NCBI GenBank assembly: GCA_965153455.1
Contig: OZ234493.1
Location: 29,812,213-29,876,212 of the forward strand
Direction of reading: 5' to 3'
Length of the DNA stretch: 64,000 bases
DNA from: Sphagnum compactum
Taxonomy: Eukaryota > Bryophyta > Sphagnopsida > Sphagnales
The translations under genes were made by a program, and so were the position numbers. Below, one piece after another: positions 1-12,397 of the stretch. The notes under the pieces are model-generated. The model was not told the origin of the DNA, ran no database searches, and saw only the letters and a list, made by a program, of their open reading frames with translations. How positions within the stretch are numbered: the stretch's first letter is position 1; each line of letters starts with the position of its first letter.

Positions 1-1320
1 TTGTTGACAAAGTTCATTCCTTCCTTACATGTGGAATCCATTAAAAGGGTTAACTTATGGTGGGGTTCCAATTTTACGCGTTCAAAGTATTGTACCTCCA
101 TACTTCCTGCCCAAGAACTACATGCAACAAGGTTATGACAAGTAGGAGACTTGTGGGACCCAAACTTGAACGGATTCCACTTTTGGGAGGAAGCTAGAAA
201 TAGGTTTTAGTTTGAAGCCAATGAACAATGCATACGGCAACGAATGTTGAATTGTATCCTAGAGATCTGGGTCACAGAAATGACAAACCCTTCCGTGGAA
301 GCTAGATGTGGTGAATGGCTTGGCATTTTTGAAGATATGTCATAGGATCCAATTAAGGTCTTTTGCACAACTAGGGAGTTTACACCAACTACAGATGGGG
401 TTTTACAACATTTTTTGGTGCCATTGAAGACTTGGGTTTTGACCCTAGTTTATGGGATTGAAAGGGCTAGAAGGAGCTATTGAGTTATAATGCTAGGGAG
501 GGCAGAAATTGCTCAATCCAAAGGACACCCTTTCAAGAAATGTGTTCGAGAAATGGAACCAAGTCCTCTCACCAAACTTCAAGCTAAAATGGCAAGATGT
601 TTGGGCCAAGAGAAGGGGCAGAAAGGAGGCATGTTTTCCCTGATCTTTGTGGTACAAGGCCTTTGCTGTAAATACTGAGAAGGCAAAAAGTAAATCATAA
701 TATCCAAGTAGATTGTCCCTCTTGTGAACATGGAACCCCAGAAACCATCATGCATAGGTTTTGGCAACGTCCTAGAGCTAGGACAACATGGGAACAAGCC
801 TTCTCATTCTTGTATAGTCTCAAGTCTCCCATAGACACTAGCTTGGCTTTGAGGCCCCTCAGCCTTGAACAATGTTTGTTTAATAAGAACTTGCCTTGCA
901 AATTTAGAAAATTCAGCCTTCTTTGGTCCTTAATTAGATGTGTTACCCTCTAGTCAATTTTGGCTTGAGAGGAAGGATCTAAGTTTCAATGGTGCTAGAT
1001 GGCACCATAACAAACTTAAGAAAGTGATGTGGGATGGTCTTCTGGATTATGGTAGATTGGAGTGGCAACATACACTTCAGAAGATTAAGAGGAAACCAAC
1101 CAATGAGGCCAGCTTGTTGGAGGCTTTTGACAAGGTCTGGGGTCCACACCGTGTCATCTGCGCTAGGGACAGCCGTAAAGTTAGGTGGTGCTATCAACCA
1201 CCTTACACTAGTAGTAGTTTCCTTTGGTAGGTGTGTGGTTCTTGGTGCTTGGGTTGGGTGTCCCCCTGGCCTTGTGGTGTACTGGTTCTCTTTTTGCAAT
1301 GGATTTTCCATTTGTGCCAA
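1..1320 (+). pseudogene. Degraded LINE C-terminus (reverse-transcriptase zinc-binding region)
   Basis: Translation in shifting frames gives a recognisable C-terminal part of a plant LINE polyprotein. From about 711 one frame reads a CPSC pair followed by PETIMHRFW and a WEQA segment, the pattern of the zf-RVT domain that follows reverse transcriptase in plant LINEs. After a frameshift, 940-1230 reads WLERKDLSFN, then KVMWDGLLDYGRLEW and KVRWCYQPP, a tail typical of the same proteins. Upstream (1-700) keeps only scattered coding-like pieces with stops. An 11-A run at about 1319-1329 could be the poly(A) tail. No reverse transcriptase core is present, so the copy is truncated and dead. Family assignment is from recalled motif similarity, not a search. 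Confidence 0.55.
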
Positions 1321-1329
1321 AAAAAAAAA

Positions 1330-1671
1330 CCACCCCCAAATAACAATCCAATTGAACATCAGTACTCAAACAGATACAAAAACAAGGTGCCAAATTTGAT
1401 AAAGTGGGTTGACAGAACTTCTCTTGAGTCCTTATGCAAGGTGAGAGAGCAAACAAATGGAATTAATCATGTACGGTATCAATAAGGTCATTGTCAAATT
1501 TGAGAATTGCTGGAGCTCATTATCAGAGGTCATGGGTACACAGATGAATACGTTAAACCCCATAACAAGCTGCAGCAACAGCCATACTCAAACAGACAAA
1601 AGCAAGGAGCCAAAAACAAAGAAAACGAGTGTATTCTCCTTAAACAAGGAGAGGGCCAATAAATAAATAAA
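1330..1671. other. Intergenic, no gene seen
   Basis: Short AT-rich stretch between the LINE remnant and the miniature repeat element. Open frames here are short and have no recognisable motif. Confidence 0.5.
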
Positions 1672-2131
1672 ATAAGTACCCCCAGTTTATAATGGGGCTA
1701 TTAGCCTAGGCCAAATATGGTGACGAACAGTTTTGGAAAGGGAAATTTCATGCACGCAATGGGAAGGCTCAGCATGCCTTGATTTTTTTTCCTTTGTTTT
1801 CAACATGTTCCCTTCAAGTTCCCAATGGGTTCCCAATATGTTCCCTAGGTTCCCAATAGCATCTCACTTTAATCCCATATGTTTTAATCCCAAAGTCCTA
1901 CCCTTCTCACCTATATAGGTGGGCCACCTATATAGTGGGGAGGCACTCCATCTTTCCATAGAATCTTCTATTTTGGGGAGCCTCCATAGTTTCAACTTTT
2001 TTTTTGTGATGGGCCAATGAAATTGGCTCATTGCAAAAAAAGAAGTTGGACTTCTGAGGCAACCCCAAGTAATTAATATGAAACAGCATAAGTACCCCCA
2101 GAATATAGTGTGATTGTTATTAGTGACATAT
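1672..2131 (+). repeat. Miniature element flanked by short direct repeats, copy 1
   Basis: The block begins near ATAAGTACCCCCAG (about 1672) and the same word recurs at about 2089, followed both times by a TATARTG-like stretch and TTATTAG. Between them lie ATTAGCCTAGGCC, several GTTCCCAA repeats and GGGCCAATGAAATTGGCTCAT, which can fold back on itself. The same ordered set of words is found in reverse orientation at 41.70-42.18 kb, so this is a dispersed repeat. No coding capacity is seen. It could be a TRIM-like or MITE-like non-autonomous element; the exact ends are not certain. Confidence 0.5.
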
Positions 2132-2644
2132 TACATTCATGTCAAACTATGCTATATTGCATATACCAGAAATGTTTTACATTGTGATGGATGGAACTAC
2201 ATAATTTACCTCCCACATGTGTCATGAACTAAGGTCGAGACTAATGTTGTCTGGATTTTGGTTCCGGTTCTCTGTTATCCAGATTGTCAGTTTTGAATTT
2301 TGAAAAAAAAATTCCAAAACTGGAATTGGAATCAACCTTGGAACAGGAACCAGAAATTGGGGAGGGGAAGCTATAAAAATAAGTTTTTCAACATACAAGT
2401 AACTTTTGATGTCTATTTTCACTATGGGCTTTTGGTCTCAAATAGGTGTTAAGTAGGTTCTTACAAAAAGGAAATGGATTTTTTTTTGGATGACTTGCTA
2501 AAACATATGTTGAACTTCATTTCTTAAGTTATTACATATCAATTTTATTAATTTTTTCAAACCAAAAAGTAAGTTTGAACACATATTTTTCAATTGATTT
2601 CAAATGTAGTTTTTATCTACTTTTAAAATTCATTTACTTTTAAT
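2132..2644. other. AT-rich intergenic DNA
   Basis: No gene or known motif. The sequence becomes strongly AT-rich towards 2640, where the LINE coding sequence starts abruptly after a TAG. Confidence 0.5.
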
Positions 2645-2647
2645 TAG

Positions 2648-5600
2648 AAGCACAGCGATGGTATTCTCATATATGTCTCCGAGTTGTGCAGCAGTGCAGT
2701 TTCCGTATGGAAGGCTGCTGAGGATGGTACCACGCTTTGGCTGAAGTTTACAGACTTGGGGAACTCTAAGCCATTGTTTCTTTGCATCACATACGTACCT
2801 CCACAGAATTTGCCATATGCAGACAAAGCTTTGTATGACCGTATTGCTCAAGAAATTGCCGAGGCTGAAAGCACACCAGGTTTTGTTATTTTGGTTGGGG
2901 ATTTCAATGCTCGCACTTGTGAAGAGGCAGATTCGGTGGACTGCACATCGTTGTGTAATGCTATGCAGATCCTAGAGCTCCAAGACACCCGCCCGCCACC
3001 GCAACTCCGGCAAAATCGGGACGTGGCAGCACCAAGCGGGTGGTACAAGGAGCTGCTGGGGCTGTGCGGTGCCACCGGCTACCGCATCCTCAACGGACGA
3101 GTAGCAAGAGACCTGACAGGGGAGTACAGATGCCTTGCAAACCACGGCCACAGCACAGTAGATTACATGATAGCTTCCCCAGAAATGTTTGAGGCTGCAC
3201 AACACCTGGAAGTATTAACTGATCCTGCATACTGTGGAAACAAGCAATCTGAGTCTGACCACCGCCCACTTGCCCTCCGTTTTGTCGTGCAGTTTAGTAC
3301 CTCTGCTTCTGCATTTGACAACAACACTCTTTCGCCCATGATACGCTTCAAGTACAATCCCGCCATTGCTGATGAATATTGCACACAGCTGCAACATAGT
3401 CTGTCCATCGACATTGACGTCCTGCACCTGCAAGACATGCCTACAACCAACCTTGTTGAGTTTTTACATAACCATATTTGTAATGTCGCTAATGATGTCT
3501 TTGGGCAGAAGCAACCCCCATCAGCCCACCGCCACTGTCATAAACCATGGTTTGACACAGAGTGCAGAGTGGAAAAGAGGCATGTCATGACTTTCCTAAA
3601 AGATAATCCCGAATCCGAGTTTGCCCGAACCCTTCAGAGGAATCTGAAGCAGTTGTTCAAGCGTAAGAAAAGAAGTTATGAAATCCTGAGGGGGATGCGT
3701 TTGTGCAAGATGGCCAAAGCTGACCCCGCAGGATTTTGGAGGCGATACCGTGCGCAGAAGGAAGCCGCGCACGGCATCGGGAGGGAGGCGCTCCGGCAAG
3801 GCTTTGCCGCGCTACTGGGGCCGCCTTCCTCACCACTTGATTCGGTCGTTTCTGCCCCTGCCAGTGACGTGGATGGCTGGACTTTGAGTCAAGACATTCA
3901 ACTGTGTGAAATTGCTGATGCTATAAAAAGGCTGAAGCGAGGAAAAGCAGCGGGGCTAGATGGAGTGAAAGCTGAATTTGTGATCGATGGGTGTGACCCA
4001 CTGCTACGCATTTTACAGACCTTGTTTAACAAGTTATTAAGCGAGGGGTTCTGTAGCTCTCTTGCTGTGGGAGTAATCCATGCATTGTTCAAGAGTGGGG
4101 ATGCCTCATCTGTTGATAACTACATAGGAATAACCGTCGGCCCCGTGATAGCTAAACTCTTTGCTATGGTACATGAGAGTAGGCTTAGCTCTTGGGCTGA
4201 ACATAAGGGAATACGAGCACGTGGCCAAGCGGGGTTCAGACAAGATTATCGCACTACGGATAACCTGTTTGTGCTGTAAACGCTGATTGACTCTCGAACG
4301 CGCTGGCCTGGAAAGAAGCTATACACATGTTTTGTTGATTTCAGGAAAGCGTTTGATACCGTGCCTCGCGAGAAGCTATGGCGGGTGCTGGAGGGCATTG
4401 GCGTGGGCGGGCGCTTCTTCGCATGCCTGTGATCCATGTACAGCCAGGACCAGGCATGCGTATCGCACCCTACGGAAGGCCTCTCCAGCACATTCCCATG
4501 CACAATCGGCGTGAAGCAAGGCTGCCCGCTGAGCCCATTGTTGTTCGAACTGTACATAGATGCGTTGGAGTTGCGCATCGTTGCGCTAGCCGGTGACGAC
4601 GGTCCCAACCTCACAGGCACCGCTGTAAAACTATTGCTTTATGCCGATGATCTAGTCTTAATGTCCAAGTCGCTGCGAGGACTCCAAAAGCAGCTTGATG
4701 AGCTCAGCGCTTTTTGCAAGGAACGGGACTTGACTGTGAACGTGAAAAAGACCAAGGTCGTTGTCTTTGGGAGCAGAGTGAACTCCTCCCCATTGCACTA
4801 TGATGGATCACCTGTTGAGGAGGTTGCATCCTTCCGTTATCTAGGAATTGAGTTGCATCGGAGCGGGTCATTGAAGACCGCTGTCGAACATTTGGCAGCA
4901 GCCCGGCAAAGGGCGGTATTTGTTTTGAGACGGCGTTGCGCTGACCTAAAAATAAACGACCCAGCCATTGTGTGCCAGTTATTTGATGCACTAGTCAAGC
5001 CGGTTTTGAACTATGGTTGTGAGCTGTGGGTTGATGAGCCGGCCACCAAGTCCTTGGAGGCCATCCACAGAAGCTTCCTGAAAAGCCTCTTAGGTGTGAA
5101 CGACAGCACTCCCAGTCGGATAGTTCTAGCAGAATTTGGCAGGTTCCCACTGCTCCTATTCTGGCATCAGCAAGCATTGAAATACAAAGCCAGGATGTCC
5201 ACCTCGCTGCCATCCCGCTTGATGAGTTTAGCATTCAGTGTTCAGCAAGCTCTGTCAAGTAGACAAAAGTGCTGGCTTCGTAAGTTGCAAAACTGGGATT
5301 TAGAAGGGGATACTCAGCCCTCTTCCCAAGTGCCCCCTAGTATGGCAAGCATGCAACAGATCTTTTTGGACTCTTCGGGTGGGGGCAATAGGCTTGCAAA
5401 CTACTTTAGACTATATGGCAGCAGCGCCTATGGTTTTCAAGCATACCTTAGCCTTGTGGACAATGTACAGCTCAGAAAGTGCCTTTCACGCTTTCGTTGT
5501 TCTAACCACTGCTTGGAGATTGAAACCGGCCGCAGGACCAAGCCCTTGAAAACTCCCATTTGGGAGAGACTATGCAAACAATGTAGCTTAGGTGCAGTCG

Positions 5601-5773
5601 AAGACGAAGACCATTTTCTGCTTGTATGTCCAGCCTACGAACATATTCGTGACAAGTTTAGGCACCACTTGCCAATAGGACCTATTACATCTATACAGGA
5701 GTTGGTATCATGTCAGAACCAGTCTGCTCTTGCCAGGTTTATCGAACAGTGTCTCCAAATCAGGACACAGTAG
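2648..5773 (+). pseudogene. LINE ORF2: AP-type endonuclease plus reverse transcriptase, two nonsense codons
   Basis: One reading frame covers the span, broken only by TAA at 4277-4279 and TGA at 4430-4432. The endonuclease (EEP fold) shows GDFNAR at about 2898-2915 and SDHRPL at about 3254-3271, with the N-terminal strands missing. The reverse transcriptase follows: GKAAGLDG near 3950, FVDFRKAFDT near 4340 (motif A), GVKQGCPLSPLLF near 4510 (motif B) and YADD at 4640-4651 (motif C). The C-terminus has a CKQC...DEDHFLLVCPAY zinc-like motif. TAA sits where LFVLQTL is expected and TGA where CLRSMY is expected, so both look like C-to-T changes. No ATG opens the frame, as expected for a 5'-truncated copy. 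This copy is inactive but fairly young, since the rest of the frame survives. Confidence 0.85.
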
Positions 5774-5822
5774 TCATGTCCGCCTAATGGGTCTCTCTGG
5801 CCCGAGGACAGGCGTAAAATTG

Positions 5823-5842
5823 TAACTAACTAACTAACTAAC
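5823..5842 (+). repeat. (TAAC)5 LINE tail
   Basis: Five uninterrupted TAAC units directly after the LINE 3' untranslated region; taken as the 3' end of the insertion. Confidence 0.7.
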
Positions 5843-5924
5843 TATTTTACTAATTTAAAAAACTATTACTTTTACTTCTTAATTATTATTTACTTCTCAG
5901 TTTTTTTACCTTTTACCATGAGAA

Positions 5925-6125
5925 TTGGACCTTTCTCAAAATGTGAGAACCAATCTAGTTTTCAGATTTGATGCCCAGTGAGAACCACCCAGGTTCTCAT
6001 TAGGAGGTTCTCATCTCCATTGAGAATCACCAAGCAAGTTCTCATGGCGGTTCTCACCACCAGTTCTGACTAAAAACCAGATTGAAAACCAGCGTTGATT
6101 TTCCACTAGGGAGTGAGAACCGCCC
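5925..6125. repeat. GAGAACC / GGTTCTC repeat cluster
   Basis: About ten GAGAACC or GGTTCTC words, in both orientations, lie within 200 bp. The cluster can fold into several hairpins and resembles a subterminal repeat zone of a DNA transposon. It ends near TTTTCCACTAGGG at about 6100, which may be a CACTA-type end, though no partner end was found. Confidence 0.35.
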
Positions 6126-7540
6126 AACACTGGTTATAACATAATCGGCCCACATAGTCAAAACAAACATGTTTTAAAAATTTGTGAGGAGGCCAAGACA
6201 CAAATTGCCAAGATTCCTCCTAACCATGTAAAGGACAATTTGGAAGAAATCATGTCTAATTAAAAGTTTGATATAATATTACAAAGCTTTTGACAAAGTC
6301 TAGAAGACAATTTATTATTTTATTTTTAAACAATACATTTTTTGAGACTTATGAACATCCAAATTTGTGGGACATTGAAGCATTCCAATTAAGGTAAAAG
6401 GGACTTTGGGCGTTTTGAGAAAATGTTGCTAGGATCACAAAGTTTTTGCACCCGACCGTCAATCATGAGGAGCTAGTGAACATGTTTTAGGTTTTTTAAA
6501 AAACATATATCATTGAGGAATTTATCACTAATATCACTTGACAAATTTAGGAATGTATCATACAACATTCTTACAAATATAGATTGCAACATGGAAGTGA
6601 AATAAAAACACCTTAGACAATCCAATTGGGCAAACTTTGATTTTATTTCACATGATTTGCCAAATGTTTGTTAAATTATTCTCTTAGTTCCCATATGTTT
6701 CTCACATGTTTTCCCAATAAATAAGAATTCTTACATTGCTTAAAATCATTGATGTTTCGCATGTATGTTGATTGTCTCCATAATTCCTAAAAGTTGAATA
6801 TAATTGTAGTTCTAAAATCAATGTCAAATCAAGGACTCTCCACAATGTTGGAGGCAAAGCTATTTCATATACATTCTCAAACTTGGTTGTGTTTATTCCT
6901 ATGATAGAAGAAGACATTATCTTAACTATGCAAGATAATTTACCTATCATACGCTTCATCTTCATCTTTTATCACACCTCCATATAACACATAGTTATTT
7001 GTTTTATTTGAAATTTAGAACATGATTTGATCTAAACATGAAATCACATTTGTTGTGTCCATATAAGAGAAAATCATTGACATTCTTTGGATTTATCCAA
7101 AGTCTATGGTTTCAAGCAATTCATTACATATTTTATATGTATGTAACTCAAAATAATACTTATTTCAATACCTTTTCAAAGAATAATTTGAAAAGGCACA
7201 AGAACCTTGTGGTTGGGAAAAAAAAATTGGATTAATCTAAAATTATATAGTGTCAATTCAAAGATTTTATTACTAAATATAATTTCAAACATTGATCGTT
7301 ACCATATGTCCTCAATTGTTCAAGTTGGCATTCTTGGGCTATTGAAGGCTATTTTATATGTTGATCGTGATCATATTTTTCATTAGGGAAAAGCTTACCA
7401 ATCATCAATAGAACAAAACACCCAAAAAAAGGGGGAAAAAAAAGTACAAGGTGGAAGGACCCAAGTCTTGTAAAACAAACCACCAATGGAGGTGGACTGC
7501 TAAAGGAACATGAAAAAATCAAATATTCAAACCAAGGTTG
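6126..7540. other. AT-rich region, no gene recognised
   Basis: Only short open frames with no known motif; many stops in all frames. It may be decayed transposon DNA. Confidence 0.5.
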
Positions 7541-7559
7541 TCACAACGTTTGGGCATTC

Positions 7560-8152
7560 ATCACAACGTGACTCATCATTTGGTTAACCTAGGTCAAAAT
7601 GACGTCAAACAGCTTGCAAGACAATAAGGGGTGACTAAAAATCTTATCATTTTGTCACTTTACATTTTGTGGCAACTGAAAATCGTGTCATTTGATCGCC
7701 TTAAATTTTGTGGCGACTAAAAGTTTTTTAGTCACCCAACTTGGCAACTGAAGGTGACCAAAAATTGGCAACCAATTTTTTTGGGTAGTGCTTGAAAAAT
7801 TATGGGCAATGACTAAATTTTTGTGGGTAGTGACAAAAAGAAATTTTAGTTGTTGTATCAATGGCCATTGTTAAATAAAAAATTCAATAAATAAATCGAT
7901 TAAAATTTTCAAATAGTTCCCAAAACATTTCGAGTAGCTGTTGAAATTTTTTTTGGTGGTGATAAAAAAGATTTGGTTATTTGATTTGATGAATGAAAAT
8001 TTTCAATCGCCTATTGTGGCAACAAAAAGTTGGCAACCAAAACTTTTTGGTCACCCAATTAACTTGGGTGACCAAAAATTTTTAGTTACTAAACTTGGTT
8101 TGACTAAAAAATTTCAGTAGCCAAAAGAAAATAGTCGACATTTGTTCTAGTG
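7560..8152. mobile_element. CACTA-like element terminus with subterminal repeats
   Basis: A series of words of the form GTGACTAAAAA, GGCAACTGAAA and TTTTTAGTCACCC, in both orientations, fills 7,560-8,110. The block ends at 8152 with TTTGTTCTAGTG, whose complement begins CACTAGAACAAA. CACTA (En/Spm) transposons begin with CACTA and carry arrays of short subterminal repeats for transposase binding, so this fits one end of such an element. No transposase and no matching left end were found, so it may be a solo end or a degraded copy. Confidence 0.45.
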
Positions 8153-10040
8153 GTCAAAATTGATGCATTCAAATGGATGTCAATGTGACAATGGATGGAA
8201 TTTGGGTTTGTCATATTGGTTTTGACAACCTTGATCCAAACCCTTCCCCTTGTTGTTAGGAACATATTAAATAAGGAGAGGAAAGGAACATTTGAAAAAA
8301 CATTTACCTTAGAAAAACCTTCATTTACAATAACAACATGCTTTGAAACAGAGGCCACCTACATTTGTTATAATGTCACCAACACCTTCTATTTGTAAAA
8401 TGAACACGAAATTGAAAGTGGAGCGCCTCTAAAGCCCTTTGCACTCCATGCCATGTTGCCACATTGATGACGAAAATTGTTGGCTTCTTGATGGAAACAC
8501 CCAAAGATCTTTATGGTTAGAACAATAACCAGGTTCACTAGGTATTGATTACAATAGAGGCCATTAGCTTAAGCCACAAATATAACGACAACCTCACAAG
8601 ATAAAGTTGCCTGTGAAACCAAATATGGTTGAATGGGGGAATGATTGTGATGTTAACCAACATCCGGACACCATCCACCAAAATGACAATGTCAACTTGC
8701 CAACATGTAGATTAACATGCATATGACAAAAGAATGTTTATCTATTCACGTAAAATGTATTTTACACCTGTTGCAATAAATGCAAAGGCATCCCACACAA
8801 CATCATGAGAAGCCATCCTGTCCCCACCTTGAGCACAATGAAGAAGATGGATCTTCATAGGGTCCAAAAATTGGCCACGAATGCAATGTGATAAACTAAA
8901 GGTTAAGGGATGGGGGAGGCCTAATCGAGTGTGCAATAAAGTGAAAAGAACTTTTGAAGCCAATAAAAAAAAAGGGATCATTAGGCGAGCAAACAACCAT
9001 GCACCCGCACTTGGCCTTGTAGAAGATTTCAAGTGTGCCCAATGCAAATCAAAAGCAAATCAAAGATGATGTTAAAAAAAATGGGTCATGCAATCTTCTT
9101 GAATTTTTTTTTGAAGTTGATCTATTCCTTTTTCCGCCAATTATTCAAATGGGGGTATACACACCATCACCATTGAAGGAAGAAGCTATCGTGTTAGCCT
9201 TAGATGGGTCTAGAAAGATAGTGAACCTAAATTGTTCTTTCTTATTGCCTCCAATAAAAATGAGCAAAAGTCTAATAGGAACCTATAGGCAATGACAAGG
9301 GCAACTAGAGCTTAATTCCCTACATTGGTCGTTAAAGCTTTTGTAGAAATGAGGCTTAACCTTCTATTATAAATGGGGAAACAAACTTGCCGATGGACTA
9401 GGGGTGCTTGAGGGCATTCAAAAGAACCCAAACTTAAAAACCTTTCAAAAACTCCCAACGGGGTCAAATTAAAAATGGCGGGCTGGCCCCAAAAATTCAA
9501 AAGAGGGGAGAAGCAATGAAACAATGAAGCAAATAGGAAGGTCTTTGAGCAAAACATCAAAAGAGAATCCCAAATGTTACATGGACATCCTTTAACTTCA
9601 AGAACACATTAGCATGGCAAACGTTCTCATGCAAAGCCTCTTGCAAAAATGATGAGGAGAAGGAATTAGAGCTAGAAGGGACACTTAGGATCTTAATGTT
9701 GTTGATAAAACAACAAATATTAGCTAGGAGGGTAAACTTAAGAGGCAAGCCAAAAGGGGTCCAAGCCGAACATTTGCAAGATTGAACAACCAACCCCAAA
9801 TAAACTAATTAGAAGATAAAATGATCCTTAAAGGCAAAGGGAATGAAATGGGTAGGGCTAAGGATATGGGTGTGATTAGTTAAGGAAGGGAAAAGATACA
9901 AGTGAAAATGCTTGAAGAAAAATGCAAAACAAAAAATGAGTGAACGTAAAAAAAGGCCCAATAAGCAAGTCACCTTGACATGTGCCCACAAAGGATAGAC
10001 AAATCTCCCAAGGGGGAATGATGATGGTGGACACCCAAAG
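8153..10040. other. Non-coding repeat-like DNA
   Basis: A-rich on the + strand, with several 60-100 codon open frames that have no known motif. If the primer-binding site at 10,042 is real, this could be the internal part of a minus-strand LTR element lacking coding capacity. Confidence 0.3.
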
Positions 10041-10041
10041 C

Positions 10042-10054
10042 GGCTCTAATACCA
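10042..10054 (-). promoter_or_regulatory. Possible LTR-retrotransposon primer-binding site
   Basis: Read on the minus strand the sequence is TGGTATTAGAGCC, one base from TGGTATCAGAGCC, the common plant primer-binding site complementary to the 3' end of initiator methionine tRNA. It is directly preceded by TGCA, which would be the CA end of an LTR. No second LTR copy and no gag or pol could be found, so the call is tentative. Confidence 0.3.
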
Positions 10055-11336
10055 TGCACCACTACTTCACAACCACCCATAATCATTGCCCCAAACTGAT
10101 GCAACATTAGATGAAAAAATAACACATCACAAAATTATAGACATAAAGCTTTGTTAACCACTCAATAAAGTGCTTCACCCATTACAATTTGGCCAAATCC
10201 ACTTGAAGGCTTGGCCAAAACTAAAAGTTTAATGGCACCAAAAATGTGGGCCATAAACTATGAAATGCAACTCTAGTAGCCACATGGGAACTCAACTAAT
10301 GAAATTGAATGAAACCATTAGTTAAATCCTTAGGGTTGAAAAAATGCTCAAAGACCATGCTGATAGACCACCTACTGATAAATGTGACATGCATAAAAAA
10401 ACTAACCTAAAAGAATCCAAAGAAAGCTCCACATTTGTGTTTGGTTGAAAATCCATCACTGAATTTGAATAGGGGGAATCCAATTTGAAAGATGTAAGGT
10501 TTACAACATGCAAACCATCTTTGATGATGTTAAAACCGAAGCAAGAGGTGCAAGGGCCCCAGCTGCATGTGTAAACTCCTAGGCACACCCAAAGGCTAAA
10601 TTCCATCTTAATAAGTGTGGAGGGGGTGCAACATGGAAATTAGAAGAGGCAAGGTTACTAACAAAGCCCAATCCAAAGATAAAGCCACCACAAGCGTACG
10701 TGCTTGAAAATCATCAAAGGTGCACCTTAGTGTCTTTATGAGTTTGGTTTTGTCACCATGAGGAGGAAGGACAAGACATCATTAAAGGAACAACATGAAT
10801 AAGTGTTAAGCAAACACATCAAACGGGTCTCGTGCAAGGTAATGCAAAGGGAGGCAAAAACCAACTTGCATCTTTTGATGCAAAATTAAAAGGATTACAT
10901 GCATATAGACAAGGTTGAAGAAGACCCAAATGGAAGGCACTAAGGGATCTAATGCCCAAATCCAAGCCCAAGTTACTATGGGGGGAGAAGGGGCTAGCTG
11001 AGGGTTGATCAAGGAACCGAGGCTGTCATCGAAATGCACAATTTGAAACATTTGACAATTTTTTTGGGGACGAATCATGCCATGTTTTTTGTAGCTAAAA
11101 CAAAGGATGTCATGTTGAGCCTTGATCCCACCCTTGAGGGATGAAGAAAGGACACACAGGCCTCACACCTAAGGAACCACACCCAAATTAGAAACCAATG
11201 GAGGCCTAAGAACCAAAGGAAGTATGGTTTCCATCAAGAAGCGTACTTACCCTACGTAAACCCAAAAGCCTAAATACAAAAATAAAAATCTAAAGGGGCA
11301 ACCTAAGACCATCACCCAAGGGGCAACTCCATCCCC
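10055..11336. other. Possible LTR or other non-coding repeat, ending near an A-tract
   Basis: Continuation of the same A-rich block, ending with a 14-A tract at about 11,338-11,351. No protein motif is recognised on either strand. Confidence 0.25.
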
Positions 11337-11351
11337 CAAAAAAAAAAAAAT

Positions 11352-12397
11352 TCAAAATAAATTTAAAAAAATTACTTTCTTCTAATTCCAATTCATATAG
11401 AGAATGCACATATCCTTTCCGTCTTGGATACAATTTCTTTTCAATGTTGTAGTAGCACCAGAATCCTACTTGCCATTAGTGTCTGTTCTATGTTGCTTGT
11501 TTGGACCGGAGGCCTTTTCACTTGTTCAATTCTCTCTTCTTGCCCGTTCACTATATCCCTTTTGTGCATCTTCCTATTTATTTATTCTCATTAGTTGTTG
11601 TCGTCACCATTGCCAACCAACCACATTTCTTAGTGTCCACACTCGGGCATTCAAAATGAACCAATTGTTAAAGACTAAAAGTTGATAGTGGAGCTTTTGT
11701 AAGGAAATTTGTGAGAGGTCATAAGAAGTCTTCATGTCTATTCTCTCTTGTTATTTGATGTTTTCAATAAAACTTTGGCATTCAAAGTGTGAGAGTGTGA
11801 TCATATTGAAAGCGTCTTAGAGTGTTTCATATCTTATAAGAATGTGATGACTTTTTGTGTGCAGGTTTTCTGATTAATTCATTATCAATGGATCCTATTG
11901 AACTCTTCTAGACGTAAATTTCTATGTAGAAAGTTGTTCGGGTTTTCAACAAATTTCCAAATTACATTTTTCATGTGTTAAAAATCATTTGTAACATGAA
12001 CATATTTATGGAAAATTGAAATGTTGCTTCAAGAGAATTTGAAGGAATAAATATATGTTGTGCTAATTTAGAATGATTTTATTTCATGAGGTTCAAATGG
12101 AGTGTTCCCAGACATCTTGCAACTAAAGTTTATGATGCCAAAAATAATTGAACTATTTTTTTCTTTGTTCCATTTGGGCTCCACCCCCTAATTGAACCTA
12201 GGAACCAACTAGTGTGAGTAAAAGGAGGGCTTCATCCTTAGTATACTGAATGTTGGTCCTTAGTTTGAGTGGGTGTGATCATAATAAAAAGTGCCAAAAC
12301 CATGTTAAATGAACGTTAAAACTATTAACTTTGCTACATTTATTTATGTGGTGCCACTTTTATGTCATGTTAATAATGGGAAGTTGTGTCAAATAAT
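11352..12397. other. Intergenic, no gene recognised
   Basis: Contains a 93-codon open frame (11,404-11,685) with no recognisable motif; nothing else stands out. Confidence 0.4.

Larger units (their letters stand above)
2645..5850 (+). mobile_element. 5'-truncated non-LTR retrotransposon (LINE) with (TAAC)n tail
   Basis: Coding sequence opens directly after AT-rich DNA at about 2648, inside the endonuclease domain, and runs to a stop at 5773. A short 3' untranslated region follows and ends in five tandem TAAC units at 5823-5842. A simple-repeat 3' end without poly(A) is usual for several LINE clades. The insert is clearly more GC-rich than its surroundings. No ORF1 is present. A TTACTTTTA-like stretch flanks both sides, but I could not define an exact target-site duplication. 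Confidence 0.8.

Noticed and set aside
4277-4432. Programmed stop readthrough or selenocysteine in the LINE
   Set aside because: Stops replace ordinary Gln and Arg positions, and similar stops occur in other dead sequences nearby; mutation is simpler.
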